Shown here one piece after another: positions 1-12,035 of a stretch of 64,000 bases of DNA (the stretch's first letter is position 1; each line of letters starts with the position of its first letter). Made by a program: the position numbers and the translations under genes. Source of the stretch: Ephemerocybe angulata (lineage: Eukaryota > Basidiomycota > Agaricomycetes > Agaricales > Psathyrellaceae); the NCBI GenBank assembly GCA_013368325.1, contig JAACJK010000009.1, forward strand, positions 310,001 to 374,000. The letters are read 5' to 3'. Below the pieces are notes generated by a model. That model did no database searches. It was not told where the DNA came from and saw only the letters and a list, made by a program, of their open reading frames with translations.

Positions 1-1062
1 ATGTGATAGCCCAGAATCCATCTATTCGGACTATTCCTACGCATCGGCACCAGCGCGCTCGCCAACCCCTCCATCTCGAACCACCGACTCCCAAGAGCGC
101 CGAACGAGCCAGCCCTCCGCACGGAAGCAAACCAGGAAGAAGCGCCCCGGATACATCGCGCGCCCTCCCAACGCGTTCATCATCTTTCGCTCCGACTTCT
201 GGGCCGCCGAGAAGCTCAAGCCGCAGCCCGTCGAGCGCAACAACGCCGACATCAGCCGCATCGTCGGGCACTGCTGGAACAGCATGGACGCTGCCCAGAA
301 GAAGGTGTACTACGACCGCGCGGCGCAGCTCCGCGAGATGCATAGGCTGCAGTACCCCGAATATCGCCTCAAGCCTGCGGCGCGTCGTCCTCGTGCGCAG
401 AAGACGAAGTCGGGAGTTGTGATTGAGAAGGAGGAGAGGTGCCGCCGCCTCGCGTCTGCGATCATTGGGGAGGCGCATCAGCTCGAGTTTAGTTCACCGA
501 GTTCGCAATCACATCCGAGCCTCCATGAATACACCCGCTCCGAAGTGAACCAGATGCCCTGCCTGGATTTGGATACCTCTTTCAACACATCACATCTCGC
601 GCCTCGTGCTGTCCCACCGCAATTTGCCGCACCCATCCCCGTAAGTTCATGCATGGTCTTCGCTAAGTTCGTGCAATTGATTTCTGACCATCTCCCCTCT
701 AGATTCGTCCCGACGGCAGCTATCTGGACATCCCAACGAGCCTTCTCCATCTCGAACTCCCCTTGCCCACGCTCCAAAGCACAGGAACTACCCACTCGGA
801 CGCGTTCTCCTTCGACCACGACCTCAAGGATAGCGACCTGACAGCCTACCCTCCCCTTCCCCTTCTCGACACCGAATTCGCGAACTGTCAAAACTGGGAA
901 ACCATGTTTGCATCGGACGCGTATCTATGGCAGGCGACCACCGAAGGCTCGACGTTCGATATTGACTCGTTTCAGAATCTTTCGCTTGCTGACGACTGTG
1001 ATTTGAACTCGTACACGGGAAGTGAAGAAACACATGGAGGCTTCGAGCCCTTCTATTATTGA
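1..1062 (+). CDS. HMG-box transcription factor (5' partial)
   Basis: The reading frame is open from the left edge, so the start lies outside the window. Exon 1 ends at 640, an intron occupies 641-702 (GTAAGT...CTCTAG), and the last exon ends at a TGA at 1060-1062. Residues encoded by about 140-370 form one HMG box: it begins with a basic RKKRPG stretch and RPPNAFIIFRSDFW, continues through NADISRIVGHCW, and ends with QYPEYRLKP followed by a basic arginine-rich tail. HMG boxes of this type bind the DNA minor groove and act as nuclear regulators; in fungi they include mating and development factors. The C-terminal half is acidic and aromatic without a recognised domain and could be an activation region (inference). 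Which HMG subfamily it belongs to cannot be told without its N-terminus. Confidence 0.85.
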
Positions 1063-2084
1063 GAGGCGACGCAGGCATTGGCGATAGCAACTGTATTGAA
1101 CGTATATGCATCTTGTATTCTTTCACCATGTTAAAATTGACTTAGCCTTATGTATTTAGCTTACTTGAATTGATATATTCATCAAATCTCCGCGCATCTG
1201 GTGGGCCCACCTTCGCTCTTGAGTCTCAGGTGAGTGCGGCTTGAAAGGGTGCGAATTGCTGGGCAGCGGCTACAGGCCCACTGTACATTCCGATTCCAAA
1301 GTGGACCTTCGGATCCCCACCCTCAGCCATCTGCCATTTCTATAGGTGCACAACTTTCCTTACCCGTGAGCCGTAGTCTCCTTCGTGGAGCGAAAGATGG
1401 GCGCCAAGTGGGCGTCAAACTTGAGGATAATGATCGATGACCAAGCACGATCAATTTTACAGGGCCCTCTGTCCGGAGCCGTTTTATTCTTGTTCCACGT
1501 CTACCACTATCACCGCGGCTGCTTCTCCGGCCGTTACTCTACCAACCCTACTCAGCCACGTCTAATGCGCTATCGACCTACCATAACCTCGAACCTCTGC
1601 CTTCGCCCTCGACCTGTTACCTCGCAAATCCCGACCGTCGCCAGGAGACGGCTAAGACCATATCACTCGGTGCTGGTGCCGCGTCCCCACCATTATCCTC
1701 TTCCCTCCAGTCACAATCATGGCCCCGTCACTTCTGAAGGTCCTATTATCAAGCTACTAGGAGGGCGTTTGGGGTGGCAGCCAGAGGCCGAAAAATGAGG
1801 TTTGCTTGGCCAACGCAATTATGAGATGCTATTTGAGGTCCAGAGTGTGAACAAGGTTACACGCGAGAACGCCAACCCGACCGGGTACCCATGCTATTCT
1901 ACTAATCAAGTGGGGAATGGGACCAACAAGTCGATTCAAGCCAACGGTAGGGGCCTTCAGGAGCTTCGACGGTTCGACCACGAGGCCTCTGATGACCCTC
2001 ACGTGCTGGGATTCTGTTTCAAGCGCTATCCTCGATTTCTGACAGCCTTCGCTCGCTCGGGTTGCTTCACTACCTCCAGCCCTC
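1063..2084. other. intergenic region without supported gene
   Basis: About 1 kb between the HMG-box gene and the first F-box/LRR gene. I see no open frame with a family signature. It presumably holds the 3' UTR of the former and the promoter and 5' UTR of the latter. Confidence 0.5.
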
Positions 2085-4113
2085 ATGTCGGACGTCCAGA
2101 ACCACAATCTTGACGTCTCTGGGGCTGAAGAACAAGGCGAAGGTACCGAACTGGGTGAGTAGATGACAGCATTACGAGGAGCGAGTACGGCGCTTATCGA
2201 TGTAATCAGATGCGCAATGGGATGATTGCTCGAAGAGCGAGGATGCTGGGCCAAGCAATGGAGGCGGCGGCGATTCATCCTTGGATCCTTCCCCAAACGC
2301 CAAAGACCAAGTTCTGACGAGCGACGACATCCTTCCGATCATCCTGAGGCATTTGAAGGACGACTTGGATAAGTTGGATCCAGCCATCGGGTCGGGGGCC
2401 TCGCAAGTCCGCAAAGGGTGGAAAGGTGCTATCGCCTCGTTGCTCCCCGTCAATGGCACGTTCTTTCATTCTGGAGTAAACATGCTGTGGCACACCATGG
2501 ATAGCATCGTCCCCGTGTTGAAGCTCTTGCCCTGGTACAAATCACCATATAAGGGTGTCGGGGTAAGTCAGTTTGCTGCCTTGATCTGAACCATATAATT
2601 CAGATATCTCTTTTAGGGTTTCGCGTACTCTGGCCGGAACGATTGGAAGCAAGTAACCGAATATGCAACTCGTATCCAGCAATTCGACCTCCAAACACGG
2701 GCAAGCTGCGATATCGACCTGCTTTGGCTCGTCGAGCTCCTCACCCTGCACGAAAGACCTGATCCTTTCTTTCCCCACTTACAAGCCGTCTCGTTCTCGC
2801 CAGACGCTTGCCGCACACTCAGAATCTTGATGTTTCTTATGTGCCCATCATTGGAGTCGCTAGTAGTTCACGCCGGTTCTGAAGTGCGCGGATACGAGTC
2901 CTATCCAGACGACTGGCGCAACAGCGACAGGAGATCTCACGTGGCTGCGACTCAGCTTTTGCAAGATAACGTTCTGGCCTCCTTTCCGAAATTGTCCTCC
3001 AGCTCCACCCGTCTGAGATCTCTTACATATCGAGGGCCAACAAATAAAGAGATCCTCGAGCGCATATCCAACATTGGGACCATTACGTTTCTGGATTTAA
3101 CACTTACGGCGCAAGATGATAGTGACCACTGCCTCCGGGATCTCCGCAAGCTTCCCCTACTGCAGAGCCTTGTAGTCACTGCCCTACCTTACCAAACCTA
3201 CGCTAATGACAAGGTCACTATGCTGGCTCTTCGGTGTGGACGTCTTACTAGCCTGCACATCACTGCCATGGAAGGCCAGATGGTTGGCTTGCTGTTCGGT
3301 ATACTAGCCCCTCACCCAACGAAGATTCGCGACCTCACCCTCAACTTCATCAGGATCAACGACCAGTCATATTTTTACCGCTCAATCGAAGAACCTACCC
3401 GAGGAAACACATTTCTGGAAATTATAACAGTGCAAAGCGTAGCACCAGCGGGACAGCAGTTATTTGAAACTCACAGTTGGCAGTGGACTCCACAATCCTT
3501 CTTTGAGATGTCTGAATCGAACGTGAAATCTAATTTCAAAATAGCCTCCAACATCAAAGCCGCAAGGTTTATTGATATGCCACCCATTCTATGGCGATCC
3601 TTATCCTCCGTTCTTCGAGCCTCTATTCCGCACTGGAAGCTACTCACCACTCTCATCTTCACAATCCAAGCCGGCATCGGAGACGAGGCCGCGAACAACG
3701 CCATACCCATTAACGGCTTCCCCGGCCTCTCATTCCTCGCATCCGGGATCTGGAACAACTGTCCAAATCTGGAGATTCTCATCTTCCAGTTCGACGAAGA
3801 TAAAGTCATCCTAGAGGACCTCACATCGATACTCTCCACATCATACCAGAGTGCAGCATCAACACTGGAACGGTACCCTACAGGACACCCGTTGCGCGAG
3901 CTCACCGTTAACACGGGCGTTGGAGAGGGTAGCGGGACGTTGGCTTTGGACTTACCTAGGAAGGTCCAAATTGTCACATTCCTTGATAAACTTTTCCCTA
4001 ACCTGGTGGAGGTGAAGGGATCGGCGACGACTGTGTGGGAGGAGATTGGTACTTGGGTTGCGGCGTATCAGGAGTTGAAGGATGATTTTTGTGCTCAAAT
4101 CGAGGCTTTGTGA
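2085..4113 (+). CDS. F-box/LRR-like protein, subfamily 1, copy 1
   Basis: Three exons: 2085-2154, 2210-2562 and 2617-4113, giving 639 aa. The start was chosen because the ATG at 2085 splices in phase (phase 1, donor GTGAGT) into the conserved N-terminal block. That block contains ILPIILRHLKD, an F-box-like helix, followed by a segment ending in WYKSPYKGVG. The rest is a long run of leucine-rich repeat-like units (SLTYRGPTN, FLDLTLTAQDD, LPLLQSLVVTALP, SLHITAMEG) as in the many Agaricomycete F-box/LRR-like proteins. Such proteins are thought to be substrate adaptors of SCF ubiquitin ligases, but I see no direct evidence of Skp1 binding. The C-terminus (WEEIGTWVAAYQELK) is intact, unlike in the next gene, which is a tandem paralog sharing intron positions. 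Confidence 0.8.
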
Positions 4114-4527
4114 TGGGTCTATGATATGATCCTCCACGCGTCGTATACATTACAAACACACGACGAATTTCCAGCATCCTCTCTATCTTTCCTTCGCACA
4201 ACAAGATTGCGATGTATGTACAGTTCGCTTGTTTATGCAGATTATTATCTCAGTTGTGCTGTAAGCTCGAAAACATCCGTTACATTCGAAATTCAATGTA
4301 TACTACAATATACAACTCCTCTAACGTCCTAGATTGAGCCCACAGCTGTCTAATAAGTCTCGGTCTGTTCTATAGGGAACCCTCCATGTTAAAACTCGGG
4401 CGCTTAGCGCTTAGCACCTTATCTCCGATTCTTTCGGGCCGAAATCACAACCCTGGGAAAGGTCCGAAGCCGTCCACCAACTTTCACCCACCACGCATCC
4501 CTTTCCTGACTCTTTCGTTGACACACG
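4114..4527. other. intergenic region between tandem F-box/LRR paralogs
   Basis: It holds the presumed 3' UTR of the upstream gene and the promoter of the downstream one. A short GCGCTTAGCGCTTAGC stretch lies near 4399-4414. Nothing else recognised. Confidence 0.4.
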
Positions 4528-4900
4528 ATGGACTTGAGCAAAATCGAGATCCCTGGGCCCCCCTGCAACGCTCGAACCGCTTGCGAACTGCGATTACCCT
4601 ATCCCGACCCGGGTACGGCCGGGCCTATAGGCCAGAGGTAAGTTGCTCTCGGACTTTGGAGCCTGTGCTATTCGATGCTTCGAGCACGAGGCGCGGGTAC
4701 CCCTTCACGTGCTGGTCCTTGAAAGAAACTACAAAAATCTGTTCTAGCACGACTAGTTTGGTAATTACACCTGTAGCCGCTAATCACGTATGCCTGAAGA
4801 CTCTGGCGAAAGCCAACCTCTTGTTATCGTTCCCATCCAGTGCGAATAATACGACACAAAGAATGAACTAGGTCAGTCCATACACAAAGTCGACGTTTAA

Positions 4901-6733
4901 TCTGCTCTGATCGTACGGTGGCTACCAGACGAAAGAGAAGACCCCGAGCCAGGCACTGATACAAGAAGCGAAGGCTGCTCAGCGGAGGACAGTGCTCGGA
5001 GCGTTGGGAACCAAATCTTCAAGAGCATCGACATCTTGCCGATCATCCTCGGACAGCTGAGGGACGTGCTGGAATCAGACGATCTGGCACGGGCAGCGGA
5101 TGAACGGAGGGGGTGGAGAGGCCTCTTCACTTTGGTCTTGAGTATCAACGATGCATTCTTCGACGCAGGGGCGAACATGCTGTGGAACACGATGGAAAGC
5201 ATCATTCCCGTGCTGAAGCTTTTGCCCTGGTTCAAGGACCCGTACCAAGGGGTTGGGGTGAGCTATCTCCTGCTGCCCTCTGAGAAATCAATTGTAGGCT
5301 GAAGCTGTGACGTTTAGGGATACGACTACTCTGGCTCCGGTGATTGGAAGACCTTCTTAAGCTACGCGTCCCGCGTTCAGCGATTCCGTTTCACATCGCT
5401 TGCAAGCATCGATATCGATCCATTCTATGTCTTGGAACTTGTCACTCTCCCTGGAAGGCCCGATCCCTTCTTTTCCGGACTCCAGTCCCTTTCTCTCGCA
5501 CCAGACGCGTGTCGTCAAATATCTCCTCTGACACTCTTCTTTGGTCCTTCCCTTAAATCACTGGAGATATTGACCGCTTCAGAACTAAGCGGGTACGAAA
5601 TCTTGCCGGCGGACTGGAATTGGACCGCATCTGGGCTCGTCGCTACAGAGGCTTTACGGAAGCGCATCCTTGCCGCCTTTCCCAAGTCGCCCAATTGCCT
5701 ACCCAACCTGACCATATTCAAATACAGAGGACCCACGAACGAGGATTTCTTCCGTCAAATAGCAAAATACAAGGCCATAGTATCCTTGGACCTCACATTG
5801 ACAGCACCCGATGGCGGTCGCCACAGTCTCCGACCTCTGCGTGATTTGCCGGACCTTCAGTCGCTTGTGATCACCATATTACCCCCCCATAACAGCGACA
5901 CCAACCCCCGGAGTTTGCGGTTTACCTGCCCACGGCTCAGGAATTTGCATATCACCGCCAGGGAAGGTCAGGCCTGTATATTGGTGTCGTCCTTATGTCC
6001 CCGGCCTATGCTCAGCAAGCTCAAACTCGACTTCATCACAATAACCGATGCATCAATGTTTTACGGCACCCTTTCCTCCTGCCTTGTAGACAACGACAGA
6101 GTGGAATCGATTGCGGTGAGATGCGTCGAGGCAGCCGGCCAACCTTTGAGCCAACTCTTCGGCGGCAGCTGGACGAGGACAGGCTCAATTCCACTCGAAA
6201 AATATATCGCCCATGCGAGAACATGCTTCAGCGCGTGCGCCAATGTCCAAAATGTAACTTTCCTCGACATACCGCCCAGCTTATGGGAAACCATCTTCCC
6301 TATCCTTGAAGAAAGTATGACGCACTGGAAATCTTTGAGAACCTTCGCTTTCAAAACGCGGGCTGGTATCGGGGCCGAAGCTGTAAACAACACGATTCCC
6401 ACTGGCGCTTTCCCCGGGCTCTCCTTCCTCGCCACCACGGTATGGATGGAATGCCCCATGCTGGAGTCTCTCAAGGTCCAGGTAGACGAAGAGCTCGTGG
6501 CTCAGGAAGACCTCGTCGAAGCGCTGAAGGCTTGTGGTGATTCTTTGGCAATGGTGGAACGTTATACGGATGGACACCCCCTACGCGAGCTGACAATCAA
6601 CACGGGTATTGAAGGACGTGCCTTAAAGTTGGATCAGAAGAGGAAGGTTCAGATAGTCAGGTTTCTCGAGAGTCTCTTCCCGAAGTTGGTGGAGGTGAAA
6701 GGATCATCGTCGAATTTGGTGTGGAGGAGATAG
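4901..6733 (+). CDS. F-box/LRR-like protein, subfamily 1, copy 2 (C-terminally truncated)
   Basis: Paralog of the gene just upstream with the same intron after the WFKDPYQGVG block (intron 5258-5317, GTGAGC...TTTAG). The conserved exon is in frame from about 4929; exon 5318-6733 follows. The true start is unresolved: an ATG at 4528 with a good donor at 4638 is attractive, but its phase does not match the acceptor at 4927-4928, so a further small exon or another start is needed. LRR-like units parallel copy 1 (FKYRGPTNEDF, SLDLTLTAPDG, LPDLQSLVITILP). The frame ends early at a TAG (6731-6733) created by a 19-bp tandem duplication at 6723-6760. This removes about 25 residues that copy 1 retains. 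The protein may still work; the loss affects only the last helix-like segment. Confidence 0.75.
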
Positions 6734-6760
6734 GCGCTTGGGGAGGAGATAGGCGCTTGG
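6723..6760 (+). repeat. 19-bp perfect tandem duplication within a coding exon
   Basis: Two perfect head-to-tail copies at 6723-6741 and 6742-6760. Because 19 is not a multiple of three, the reading frame shifts, and a TAG falls inside the first copy. Downstream of the second copy the frame resembling the C-terminus of the neighbouring paralog resumes and ends at a TAG near 6820. Confidence 0.95.
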
Positions 6761-8330
6761 GTGTTGGCATATCGGGAGCTCAAGAGCGACGTATACTCTC
6801 AGATCGAGGCAATTTTATAGTTAAAGGATCTACATACAGTATTTCTCTTCACTGGCGTCGCTGAGCGTGTTTCGACGGACCGTGGTATGGGCGCCTAATC
6901 GGGCTTGCCGACATGGGCGCTCTTGCTAGTTTGTTGCCACCGCTCTTCCTTCCTTCCTTCCTTCACGTACCACCTCCTGTTTTATGTAGCTTTTTTTCTT
7001 TATTTCTACCCATACCAAGCGTACTGCACCGATATTGGGCTTTTCCGTTGAACCTGTTCCAGAATCATACCCTATGAAGTGCCAGCAGCTTCGAATCGCC
7101 TCACTCGACTCTGCATCACTGCTAAGCCAATTACAAGGCTCCGTCTCAGCTGTGAATCGACGGGAGGCACAGCTCCCTGGAGCCACTTCCTTTGATCACA
7201 ACGCCTCGCCTCTCAGAGTGCGCGAGGCGCCGGCTCCCACTCGGCCCTCAAACGTAGACCGCTTTCCAGATAAACCGATCTGGATGTATTCGGGCTATAC
7301 CTGCGCGTGCTATAGCCTCTAAAGGTTGTTAGCATCTACCCCCTCTCTTATTGCCTTAAAATTATCGATCGAGAGGAATTATTCAGCCGGGGATACGGGC
7401 GCTTAAAGAAGCTCGCACTGAAACACATGGGCAGTTCGTGCAGACCTGCGTGGGGAAGATGGGAATTAGTGGCATTTTTATGGCAGTTATATCTACAGCC
7501 GATGTGACTCCGTCTGCTCCCTCTGGTAAGTGACGGTCTATCCTAGGCCGCGTCTCTTTCTTGCTGGCCAGTCCCGTGAGGCCCAGCAGGCGATCGGACA
7601 TGTTGTACCATGTCGGTCTGAATTCATCTAGCCTGAAACCGATGATGAATATCACAGAACTTAATTGCTCATACCCAAACGTTCAATCCAAACCAGTGGC
7701 CTCCGATTTCTATTTTGCGAAAGCTGTGGAAGGTCTGCCAAGAAAGCTGGAGATAGCACGAATATCCCATCATGTTTCTCAGTTCAAAATGCTTCCGCCT
7801 CGTACCTACCAGCTTTCAAGGTATATGCTCAGGGACAGCCACATAGCGCTAGTTTCTGACGCTCGGATGACGAAGGCAGGAAATGTTGTCCACCTATGTT
7901 CCTGAACACCATCAGTGGCGGCCGAGCCAGTACTACTTGGCTTCACCAAATTAGTATGCTGTGGACTGGTCCTCAATGACGAAACGTGGTACCCGGGAGG
8001 TAGCCTCATGTATCCTGGTGTATGTTTGCTTCTCAACGTGTTCAACAGTCAACAGTGTCTAAGCAAAGCGAGTACATCGGTCGGATGGACGACTGGTACT
8101 ATTCATATCCCAGAGCAGTGCACTTTATGATACATCAAGCATTTGAATCTCGATAGAAAGGCGGTATGACAGCGGTCTCGGCTGACTGCGACAGAAGACC
8201 CAGGAATCGATGCTGGAAAGGGTATAAGGTTACCACCAAGTCTCTCCGGAGAATATGGCCGTGACGGTCGGCGATGCAATCTGTTGTGGGCGGCACGCAT
8301 GATCGCAGAATATAAGAACGCCGGTGGTAC
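6761..8330. other. gene-poor interval
   Basis: Short open frames only, none with a family signature or splice-consistent extension. A small TTCC microsatellite lies near 6945-6962. It probably contains the 3' UTR of the F-box/LRR gene. Confidence 0.45.
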
Positions 8331-8377
8331 ATAATTTCGCTTGGGCCAAGTTGACTTGGTCAACTTGGGTCAACTTG
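8331..8377 (+). repeat. left 47-bp terminal inverted repeat
   Basis: Perfect inverted match to 9520-9566. It contains an internal palindrome built from CAAGTTGAC and GTCAACTTG. Confidence 0.9.
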
Positions 8378-9519
8378 GGCTAACTTGGCTCCGCCAAAAC
8401 GACACAAGTTGACTTGGACCAACTTGCAAGTCGGTGCAAGTGCAAGCGAAGGTCAAGTCAATTTAGCAAGAATCGGTATCACTAACTTGTGCTGTTTTAT
8501 ATGCATACCATGGTAATTAGAGGCCGCTTCTGTATGGTACGGGCCAGGACTGGTCGTGAGGGTGATACTAGACAGTGATTAAGCTTCACCTCGTCTGCCG
8601 TTGGCATCTGAGCCTTTTCCTGAAATTTGTCCCAGGTTGTGACCCAAGTTGGTAACCCCTAACTTGGGGAGCGCGAGGACGTAGGGTGATACTTACATTA
8701 CCTATAATCTGATCTGGTGAGGCTCAGCTACCAAGTAAGAGTGTATGGGCGTTGCCGGCACTGATATACTCCGCCTGATTCTTTTTTGGCTCCAATTTCG
8801 TCTCCGCTGCTTTCTGCTACTCCGGTAACACATACAGCGTTGAAGTGATATAGTTGTGCTATTTACCACCTCGAGCTCCTAATGGGATACTGCTCGTTAT
8901 ATCCGTGAAAATATACGAAAAGCAGAACACTCAAATGTGCCGAGACCAAGCGAGACATGTTTCGATCCCGCTTCCAAACAATATATAAACGATTTTTGCT
9001 GGGCTTGCCGCTGCACCGCCGTTCAGAGCTCGGCCAGACCATATTTGTTTAGGGCAAGCCGAAGTCTCGGTTCGACCTGCTTCCAAGGCCCACAATTGAG
9101 CCGCAAATCTCAATCACATTTCGAAGTCTTACGTCTTCCAGTCTATTCTAACTCATCATTAGGAATATAGTGGTGCCTAACATTAGACTAGAGTTCCCCA
9201 GTGTGATCCGCTCGACTCCTGTATAAATAAGACTGTATACTAGATTGTATAAGGGCGGGGGAAATGATAGAAAGGGTGAATAATTACGACGGTGCCATGC
9301 CTATAAGCACTCGAGTACCTATTATGGCATCTATAATAGGTACTCAAATGGTCCCCAGTCATGTTCTTGGGAGCCAGAATAGAGATTAACTATTCAACTT
9401 GCCCTGCCGATTCAGAACACCCAAGTTTTCGACCCAAGCGAAATTGTCGCTCCGTGGGAATCAAGTTGCCCAAGCGACTTGCCCTAACTTGGTTCGAACT
9501 TGGGTTCATTTGGCGGGGG

Positions 9520-9566
9520 CAAGTTGACCCAAGTTGACCAAGTCAACTTGGCCCAAGCGAAATTAT
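9520..9566 (-). repeat. right 47-bp terminal inverted repeat
   Basis: Perfect inverted match to 8331-8377. Confidence 0.9.
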
Positions 9567-9657
9567 ACACGGTCAAGAACGCCCTATCAGAACTTCATAT
9601 TCCCCCGAACCGCCCAGCTTACTCCCTCTCTAGACCCCAACCTCCTTCTCCTCGACG

Positions 9658-10992
9658 ATGTCGCACTCGAGTCCCAAGCGTGGCTTCGTTCGGTGCAATT
9701 GCACTAAGCCTGGGTGCTCCGGGGAGACCTGGAGCAAGGCAGTCAGCGATAGGCTGGGGCTTACGCTCAATACGGCTCACATCCTTTGCAATACCCTCAA
9801 GCAGCTTGGGAGTATCGGCCATGTCCCGGGGCTGTCACAGGGGGCAGGAGCCCTCCTCATCGTTATCGCCGGCCTTCAAGTGAGTTGTAATGTCGACTTT
9901 AACAAGCTAACCGGGCGCTGACTAGAGTTACCTCTAACGATCAGGATATGAAGGAAGTGAGAGGCGGCTTCACAAACATACTCCTCGATATTTGCAACTT
10001 GATGAAGGTCGTCGCACGGAGAATTCACGAGAAAGGAGTTAAGAAGATCCCTCGAGAGATGAGGCGGGCCATCGGGGAGCTTACCAAGTGTGTTCTTTCT
10101 TCCCATTGTGCTGCTCACCCAAGCCACTCACCAGGCTTCTCATCTTAACCTTAGGACGATTCTAGACATAAAGGGATACTGCGACGCGATGCAAAGGAGA
10201 AACGCAATCGTACAGTTCATCAATAGCAGTGCCGATAAAGCCAAAGTTGGCGAGTGGAGGACGAAGTATGAGGAAGCGCGCGAGGCGTTCAGAGTAAGTT
10301 GACACTGCGTTCTTCGCTAATAGGGTCTAGTCCCCGGCTCTTACAAGCATTATTTTAGGTCGATCTTGAGATTGGAAACAGTCTAGAGATCCGGGAGATA
10401 ATGGAACTGCTCAGACCTCGAGCGGATGAGCACCCCAGCGGGGCATCGAACTACGAAGCTCCCCAGGAACACAACCAAGCGCCAGCCCCTCAGCACCAGC
10501 AGAGCTACAACGCCCAGGCCAACGGTTACGTAGCGCACGAACAGCAAAGTTGGGACTGGCAAAACCAGCACCAGGATACCCAATGGAATCAGTACGACCA
10601 ACAAGACTACCAGTGGGGTGGCGGTCAGGCATATGCTGAACCTCAGCATTACGAAGACCCGTGTACGTGTAACTCTCTCCCGTTCCCTCGTACTGCAAAA
10701 CTGCTCGACTGACAGAGTCCCCTTGACACAGACTCAACCCCTCAGTACAGTGACTATCCACAAAGCAATGGGCAGCAGTACCACAATAACGGTGGTTACT
10801 CCCAATACCCCCAGCGACAGTGGACCAGCCCGCAGCCCCAATTCTCGCCCCCCGCAAGCTCCGCGGGACGGTCATATACCATCGGCTCGGTGATGAATGG
10901 CAACTTCGGAGACAACCACGGTACGTCGTACATCTGGGTATTCCTCCTGCCTATTGCTGACCATTTTCCCAGGTCTCATCGTCCAGGGCTGA
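9658..10992 (+). CDS. helical-bundle protein with Q/N/Y-rich C-terminal tail
   Basis: Six exons (9658-9879, 9945-10087, 10155-10293, 10359-10662, 10732-10920, 10973-10992) join without a stop into 338 aa. Residues about 40-170 are predicted by eye to be a run of amphipathic helices (LGSIGHVPGLSQGAGALLIVIAGL, then segments with the pattern LLDICNLMKVVARRI, LTKTILDIKGYCDAM and WRTKYEEAREAF). This organisation resembles the N-terminal four-helix bundles (MLKL-NTD/HeLo-like) found at the start of many Agaricomycete proteins; that assignment is an inference. The last half is low-complexity, rich in Q, N, Y, W and S. No kinase or NTPase domain follows. Function unknown. Confidence 0.7.
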
Positions 10993-12035
10993 AGCACCAC
11001 TCTCGAACGCTTTCCCTCCGAAATTCCATCCTCCCTCTCGAAAAGACCAACGATGTGTATCATCGTTATTCCTTCCTATTGTTCTCCCCCAGCCTTTTAT
11101 TGATCCATCTGCACTTTTGTAATTTACATCCCTATTCACATCGCTCGTCGACCGAGACGCTTTCCGAGACGCTACCTACACCCTACTCCTTCACATTATG
11201 CTTCTTCCTCATCCTACATAGTACACATACCCCATCATGATCACGACCTTAATCACGACCTCACACACGTTCGACAATTGCTGTAAACAACTATCTATGT
11301 ATACCCATAATCGCATCCTCCTTCCATGGAACGTCTCATGCATTACTTCCTCATTAAACGAACCGCAGCATCCAAGCAGCACCTACCACAGCCTCCCGCA
11401 TCACATCGCGAGGCAGCTCAATTGAATAATCGATACAAATCGCGACTAGCACGACATCGGACCTTCACACTGGCAAAGCACTTCGCGAAGCGCACTACAC
11501 CCACGCAAAGGCTGTGGACACGCACCAATTTGCCCATTCCCAGAAGACCCAAGGACCGCCGTATGCGCGATCAGAACCACGAGCCTGACTGGGCCAAGAC
11601 CAGCGAACCAAAGAATATCTCCTTGGTCCGGCGTTGGGCAGTGTGACAAGTAGTCGCCGACGCGGACCCACCGAGCCACATACATACAAAGACCGCCGAT
11701 CGATCAATCGCCCGACGATCCTAATTCTGAAGGACAGCTTCAGTCACCCGCACACCTCGAAGTGCCCGTGACTGAAATGACTAGGGATCCTCGTCAACTT
11801 CCTGTCATCAGAGAAGGATCCAACTGCCAGACTGTCACCCTACTAAGATGAAGTCATCGTTCGAGCCTGTCCCGCCATTCAACGCTGCGCAAAGATCCCA
11901 GGGAAACGGAACAAAGTACATAGCCCTCATCGTCATTGAACGTCCCTGGCCCGCCCACAACTCTGCAAAGGAATAGAAAGAAAACAGAAAACAAAAAATG
12001 AGAATTTTAAGATTAGCCTATCTACGAAAAACCAT
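10993..12035. other. intergenic region between convergent genes
   Basis: About 1 kb between the stops of two convergent genes. I see only short frames without conserved features; it likely holds both 3' UTRs. Confidence 0.45.

Larger units (their letters stand above)
8331..9566. mobile_element. non-autonomous terminal-inverted-repeat DNA element, about 1.24 kb
   Basis: The first and last 47 bp (8331-8377 and 9520-9566) are perfect inverted copies, beginning with ATAATTTCGC and containing repeated AACTTG/CAAGTT words. If the ends are set at 8332 and 9565, the flanks show a 4-bp duplication TACA (8328-8331 and 9566-9569). The interior has further subterminal AACTTGG-type repeats near 8380-8450 and 9390-9500 and no coding potential for a transposase, so the element must be mobilised in trans. 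I cannot assign a superfamily. Its terminal repeats are unrelated to those of the KDZ element in this window. Its right end lies about 90 bp upstream of the next gene's ATG. Confidence 0.85.

Noticed and set aside
1..1062. Mating-type HMG gene
   Set aside because: The HMG box alone does not prove a mating locus, and no homeodomain, pheromone or receptor genes are nearby in the window.
4528..4637. First exon of the second F-box/LRR gene
   Set aside because: The ATG and donor look good, but the splice phase does not match the next acceptor, so it was not included in the gene span.
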